Shown in pieces: positions 60,781 through 64,000 of a stretch of DNA of 64,000 nucleotides. The DNA is from Pedobacter nutrimenti (GTDB taxonomy: Bacteria; Bacteroidota; Bacteroidia; Sphingobacteriales; Sphingobacteriaceae): positions 216,889 through 280,888 of the forward strand of contig NZ_QKLU01000005.1 in assembly GCF_003208655.1 (NCBI RefSeq), given 5' to 3'. A program made the position numbers and the translations under genes. How positions within the stretch are numbered: position 1 is the stretch's first letter; every line of letters begins with the position of its first letter. The notes beneath the pieces are model-generated. The model had not been told where the DNA came from. It saw only the letters and a program-made list of their open reading frames with translations, and searched no databases.

Positions 60781-61950
60781 TTATAGTTTTGATTGTAAAA
60801 TTCCCTTTCGGAAAGATAAAATTATTTTTTCTCCTTTTTTCAGGTCAAAATTTGCTTTTTCATAAAGTTCAATAGTCCCTTCCAGGGTATAGCCGGGATC
60901 TTCATAAGTCTGATAAGCACCCCATCCTGATAGGTCACCCAAATCCTGGACACAATAGTATTTTAAGGTAGAACAGCCGTCCTTTTCAGGTGTTTCTTCA
61001 TAATTGATTCCAATACTGAGCAGAAGTTGATCAACAACAATATTTCTGATCAGCAGGTGAAAAATTTCTTTATTGTTTTTCGGAATACAGCTATAGCCCT
61101 GCAAGCCCTGAGCTGTATAGCTTTTTGTTTGGATAGAATGCAGGCCAGAAAGTATAGACAGAAAAAAGTATTTTCTGAGTAATTGTTTTTCCGGATCATC
61201 TCTAAGCCCACCCGCTTCAATTAAAATTGTTGATGTTCCTGCCTGCTGAAAATTATCACCAAAAGCCCGGGCCTCGTATTCATCGTCAAAAAGACCAATT
61301 TGGCCGGGAAGATATGGAGTAAGGGTTTTAAATATATCTGCGATCACCAGCATTGCTTTTTCACGGGTTTTATTTATACCTAGAGATTCATCAAAAGCAG
61401 GTGCAAGATAGGATAAGGAAGCTGGGTTGCCGGTTTTTTTTACACTCCATAAGCTGGACTGATCGTGAAGATTAAACCCAAATTCAGGTGTTAGCCGGGA
61501 ACGGAGTTGTTTGAGTAGGAGCGCTTCAGGGCAAAGTGTTTGTTTGAAATCCCTGTTGAGGTCAATTTTTTGTGCATTTCTTCTGTTAAACCTTTCGGCT
61601 CCATCCGGATTAACCATAGGAAGTACATACAAAGTGCAGTCCGCAGCTAATTTTTGTGTGAATTCGTTAAACAGATCATTTTGTAAAAAGCGAAACAAAT
61701 CAAACAAGGCCATAGTACCAGTGGCTTCATCACCATGCATCTGGCTCCATAAAAATACTTTTACAGGACCATAGCCCCATTTTATCAGTTTAATCGTACG
61801 GTGTTCAAAGGAATTGCCGGCAATTGTACATTCAAATTCAGAAGGAAGTTCGTCCAGGATGGGTTGCAAATGATGGTGTTTAAAGAAACGGTTATGCAGC
61901 CTTGTTTCGATAAATTTTGGATAAGCTTCAAGAATGGCAGGGATATGCAT
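60781..61950 (-). CDS. M14-family zinc carboxypeptidase
   Basis: This 389-residue protein has the M14 active-site layout: zinc ligands in LWSQMHGDEATGT (HxxE), MVNPDGAERFNRRNAQKIDLNRDF with substrate-binding N and R, the second zinc histidine in GFNLHDQ, and the catalytic glutamate in ILIEAGG. The C-terminal 120 residues may form a small beta-rich domain. No signal peptide is visible, so it appears cytoplasmic. It lies directly upstream of the Gate-domain protein gene, and the two may be co-transcribed. The substrate could be a wall peptide or other short peptide. Confidence 0.9.
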   Translation of the reverse strand: MHIPAILEAYPKFIETRLHNRFFKHHHLQPILDELPSEFECTIAGNSFEHRTIKLIKWGYGPVKVFLWSQMHGDEATGTMALFDLFRFLQNDLFNEFTQKLAADCTLYVLPMVNPDGAERFNRRNAQKIDLNRDFKQTLCPEALLLKQLRSRLTPEFGFNLHDQSSLWSVKKTGNPASLSYLAPAFDESLGINKTREKAMLVIADIFKTLTPYLPGQIGLFDDEYEARAFGDNFQQAGTSTILIEAGGLRDDPEKQLLRKYFFLSILSGLHSIQTKSYTAQGLQGYSCIPKNNKEIFHLLIRNIVVDQLLLSIGINYEETPEKDGCSTLKYYCVQDLGDLSGWGAYQTYEDPGYTLEGTIELYEKANFDLKKGEKIILSFRKGILQSKL

Positions 61951-61973
61951 GGAAAATTGCTTTAAAATAAAAA

Positions 61974-62014
61974 ATCGTCATTTCAAACCTATAATTTTTG
62001 TTTGAAATGACGAT
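61974..62014. terminator. Terminator hairpin
   Basis: A perfect 15-bp stem pairs 61974-61988 with 62000-62014. A-rich DNA at 61964-61973 provides the T tract for the minus strand, 22 bases beyond the S9 gene stop. Confidence 0.85.
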
Positions 62015-62035
62015 GATCTAATGAGTTTTATTTAA

Positions 62036-64000
62036 TCAGGGCTTCTCGTCGGTGAGCTCAAAACCCCATGTTTTTCCTTTTTCTGTTGCAGGTATACCTC
62101 CAACCATCCAGACAGGAGCTTTAGCACCTTTCAGGTAATAATCAAAAAACTGCTGTTCTCTGATCTGAATGTCTTTTCTGTTTTGGCGGAGTACCAGGTT
62201 GTGTGCTTCGTTGTTGTAGTTCAGCATCCATACGGGTTTTCCAAGACGTCTTAAACCAGTAAACATTTCAATACCCTGATACCATGGCACTGCACCGTCA
62301 GCATCATTTGCCATAATCACCAGTGGAGTGTTTACTTTTGGCAATGCAAATAAAGGTGAGTTTTCAATATACAAGTCGGGTTTTTCCCATAAAGTTGCAC
62401 CAATTCTGCTTTGTGTTTTTTCGTATTGGAACTGACGGTTCATACCACTTTCCCATCTGATGCCACCGTAGGCGGATGTCATATTGGCTACAGGAGCACC
62501 GGCCCAGGCTGCGGCATACATATTGGTTTGCGTAATCAGGTAAGCAACCTGATAACCGCCCCAGCTTTGACCTTGAATACCGATCTTGTTTCCATCTACC
62601 CAGGCGTTCTTTTTAAGGGATTCCACTCCGGAATTGATGTATTCTATCGCAGATTTTCCCGGATGACCTGTTTCGTAGCTGATGTCAGGTGCAAAAACAA
62701 GATATCCATTACTTACGAAAAACGGAATATTTAATCTTGAAGGTGTAGGAGCAGGGGCGTTATAACTGTACAGACCATCCGATAGTTTTTCATAGAAATA
62801 GACGATCATCGGATACTTTTTATTTGGATCAAAGTTTTCCGGTTTATACAATATACCTTCAGACTTAAAGCCTTTTGGTGTAGTCCATTTAACCAATTCA
62901 GCTGTACCCCAGTTGTAGTTTTGCTGTTGAGGATTGGTGTTGCTCAGTTTGGTTTCTGTTTTCAAATCTGTTGATACGAATACATTCGGAGATGCCGTAT
63001 AACTTCCTTTGTCGTAAATATAACGTTCAGCATCTTTTGCTTTAACCAATGCGGAATATTTAAAAGGCGCCATAACCACCAGCTGAGGGTTTTTATTGTC
63101 GCTGATATTGGCGCGGTAAAACCCATTTTCTTTGGTGTTGTTATTAAAAGAAGCCAACCATACTTCTCCTTTTTTACTAATAAAGCGTGCTTCTGGATCT
63201 GTACTTTGGTAACGGAAAGTAATTCCGCTTTGTCTTCCCGACCCATTGGTTATGTTTTTGGCAGCAGATTTTCCGTCCGGCGAAAAGGACCAGATGTCAT
63301 AACGGTCATAGATCAACACATTTTTGTCTTCTTCGGTCCATCCAGCCACACCATAAGCTGCAGGATCATCCGGAACATCATTGTCTTCTTCAGCGAATTT
63401 GATATTCAGGCCATTGTTCAGGTGGGTTACTTTAGTGGTCAATACATTATAGGTGTACCAATTGGAAGTTTTTTTGTCAAAATAAAGGATATAATTTCCA
63501 CCCGGTGAAGCCATCGCATAACCACTTAGTCCTTCAATAACTTTTTTTCTGGCTCCGGTTTTAACATCTACCAGGTAATAATCCCGGATCGTAGAACCTG
63601 TCCATTGTGAGGCGATCCTGTTTCCAAAATCAGTAGAAGCCAGTACAAATTTAGAATTGCCTTCATTCACAATGCTTGCATCCGGTAATTTCAGATCTGT
63701 AAGCGGAACAATTTTTGGATCACTGTTAAAAATGTCAATAAAGGTCAGGTAACTTCTTTTGGCTTCTCTTTCTGCATTTTTTAATTGCAAGGGCTGAAGA
63801 TAATCATCTTTGTAACCCCAAACGTCCAGTTTAGCATGTTCAAATTCTACGAGTGTAGTATCTTTAGCTTTTTTAACAGGTGCAATACCAAAAAATAATT
63901 TATCACCGTCTTTACTGAAGGTCAGTTTTCCATCGCCACTAACCGCCCATTTGGAAGGCATGCCTGGAAAATCTTTTTCAACCAGTACCTGGGCCGTATC
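62036..64000 (-). CDS. S9 prolyl-oligopeptidase family peptidase, partial
   Basis: The frame is open at the window edge; the visible C-terminal 654 residues include a WD40-like propeller part (SPDGKSAAKN, SPGGNYILYFDKK) and the S9 catalytic domain (about the last 270 residues). The nucleophile is in GIQGQSWGGYQVAYLI, the aspartate in NDADGAVPWYQG and the histidine in NEAHNL. The N-terminal part, including any signal peptide, lies outside. It resembles DPP-type or acyl-aminoacyl peptidases, periplasmic in Bacteroidota. The first in-window ATG (63961) is internal: the frame continues upstream to the last base. Confidence 0.93.
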   Translation of the reverse strand, partial: DTAQVLVEKDFPGMPSKWAVSGDGKLTFSKDGDKLFFGIAPVKKAKDTTLVEFEHAKLDVWGYKDDYLQPLQLKNAEREAKRSYLTFIDIFNSDPKIVPLTDLKLPDASIVNEGNSKFVLASTDFGNRIASQWTGSTIRDYYLVDVKTGARKKVIEGLSGYAMASPGGNYILYFDKKTSNWYTYNVLTTKVTHLNNGLNIKFAEEDNDVPDDPAAYGVAGWTEEDKNVLIYDRYDIWSFSPDGKSAAKNITNGSGRQSGITFRYQSTDPEARFISKKGEVWLASFNNNTKENGFYRANISDNKNPQLVVMAPFKYSALVKAKDAERYIYDKGSYTASPNVFVSTDLKTETKLSNTNPQQQNYNWGTAELVKWTTPKGFKSEGILYKPENFDPNKKYPMIVYFYEKLSDGLYSYNAPAPTPSRLNIPFFVSNGYLVFAPDISYETGHPGKSAIEYINSGVESLKKNAWVDGNKIGIQGQSWGGYQVAYLITQTNMYAAAWAGAPVANMTSAYGGIRWESGMNRQFQYEKTQSRIGATLWEKPDLYIENSPLFALPKVNTPLVIMANDADGAVPWYQGIEMFTGLRRLGKPVWMLNYNNEAHNLVLRQNRKDIQIREQQFFDYYLKGAKAPVWMVGGIPATEKGKTWGFELTDEKP

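Noticed and set aside
1..64000. CRISPR arrays, complete insertion sequences, rRNA operons, known riboswitches
   Set aside because: I found no regularly spaced repeat array, no transposase or integrase frame, no rRNA, and no riboswitch pattern I could recognise upstream of the biosynthetic genes.

Overview
The window reads as a chromosomal segment of a Bacteroidota bacterium, most likely Pedobacter or a close relative in Sphingobacteriaceae. I base this on gene content: a DUF6266 protein, a SusC-like outer-membrane receptor family protein, a BlaI/M56 pair, a tricorn protease, LytTR regulation, a small histone H1-like protein, and promoters of the Bacteroidota type (TAnnTTTG at -7, TTG or TTTG near -33). 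No sequence search was run. Family names rest on motifs I could read.

Layout. 1-9.1 kb: a partial membrane protein, a DUF1801 protein, two uncharacterised proteins, DUF6266, a LytS/LytTR two-component pair, an exported protein, a frameshifted secreted protein, a VOC protein and a ketopantoate-reductase-family gene. 9.2-17.5 kb: tricorn protease, a collagen-like lipoprotein, a DUF2975/HTH pair, a SASA-type esterase, nadC and tRNA-Ser(GCU). 17.6-24.7 kb: a PgpH-type cyclic-di-AMP phosphodiesterase and a blaI - M56 peptidase - outer-membrane receptor cluster. 24.7-31 kb: a biotin operon (ferritin-like diiron protein, bioF, bioD, bioB, bioA) with a divergent MocR regulator. 31-40.6 kb: tRNA-Cys, an MFS pump with a divergent AraC regulator, kup, and a TolC-HlyD-MFS efflux operon with a divergent AraC regulator. 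40.6-48.5 kb: LD-carboxypeptidase, mannonate dehydratase, histone-like protein, DNA polymerase IV, and an OmpR-type two-component system next to a porin-like gene that is now frameshifted. 48.5-54.5 kb: dnaA with upstream DnaA boxes, an SLH/PrcB-C protein, nagA, a Crp-like regulator and an alpha/beta hydrolase. 54.5-56.7 kb: a decayed region with hxlR and radC remnants, an AT-rich methyltransferase gene, and a degenerate copy of the 3' part of tRNA-Arg(UCU), which lies intact at the far end. 56.8-64 kb: exonuclease/GIY-YIG protein, OsmC, thioesterase, nucleoside-gate transporter, M14 carboxypeptidase and a partial S9 peptidase.

The best candidate for something undescribed is the first gene of the biotin operon. 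It encodes a 202-residue ferritin-like protein with a complete E / ExxH / E / ExxH diiron ligand set, in an operon with no visible gene for making the pimeloyl precursor. Other points of interest are three TTCTAAT direct repeats with 11-bp period between an OmpR-type two-component system and the porin gene, the tRNA-Arg-linked remnant island, and two genes each broken by what looks like a one-base loss in a five-base homopolymer.
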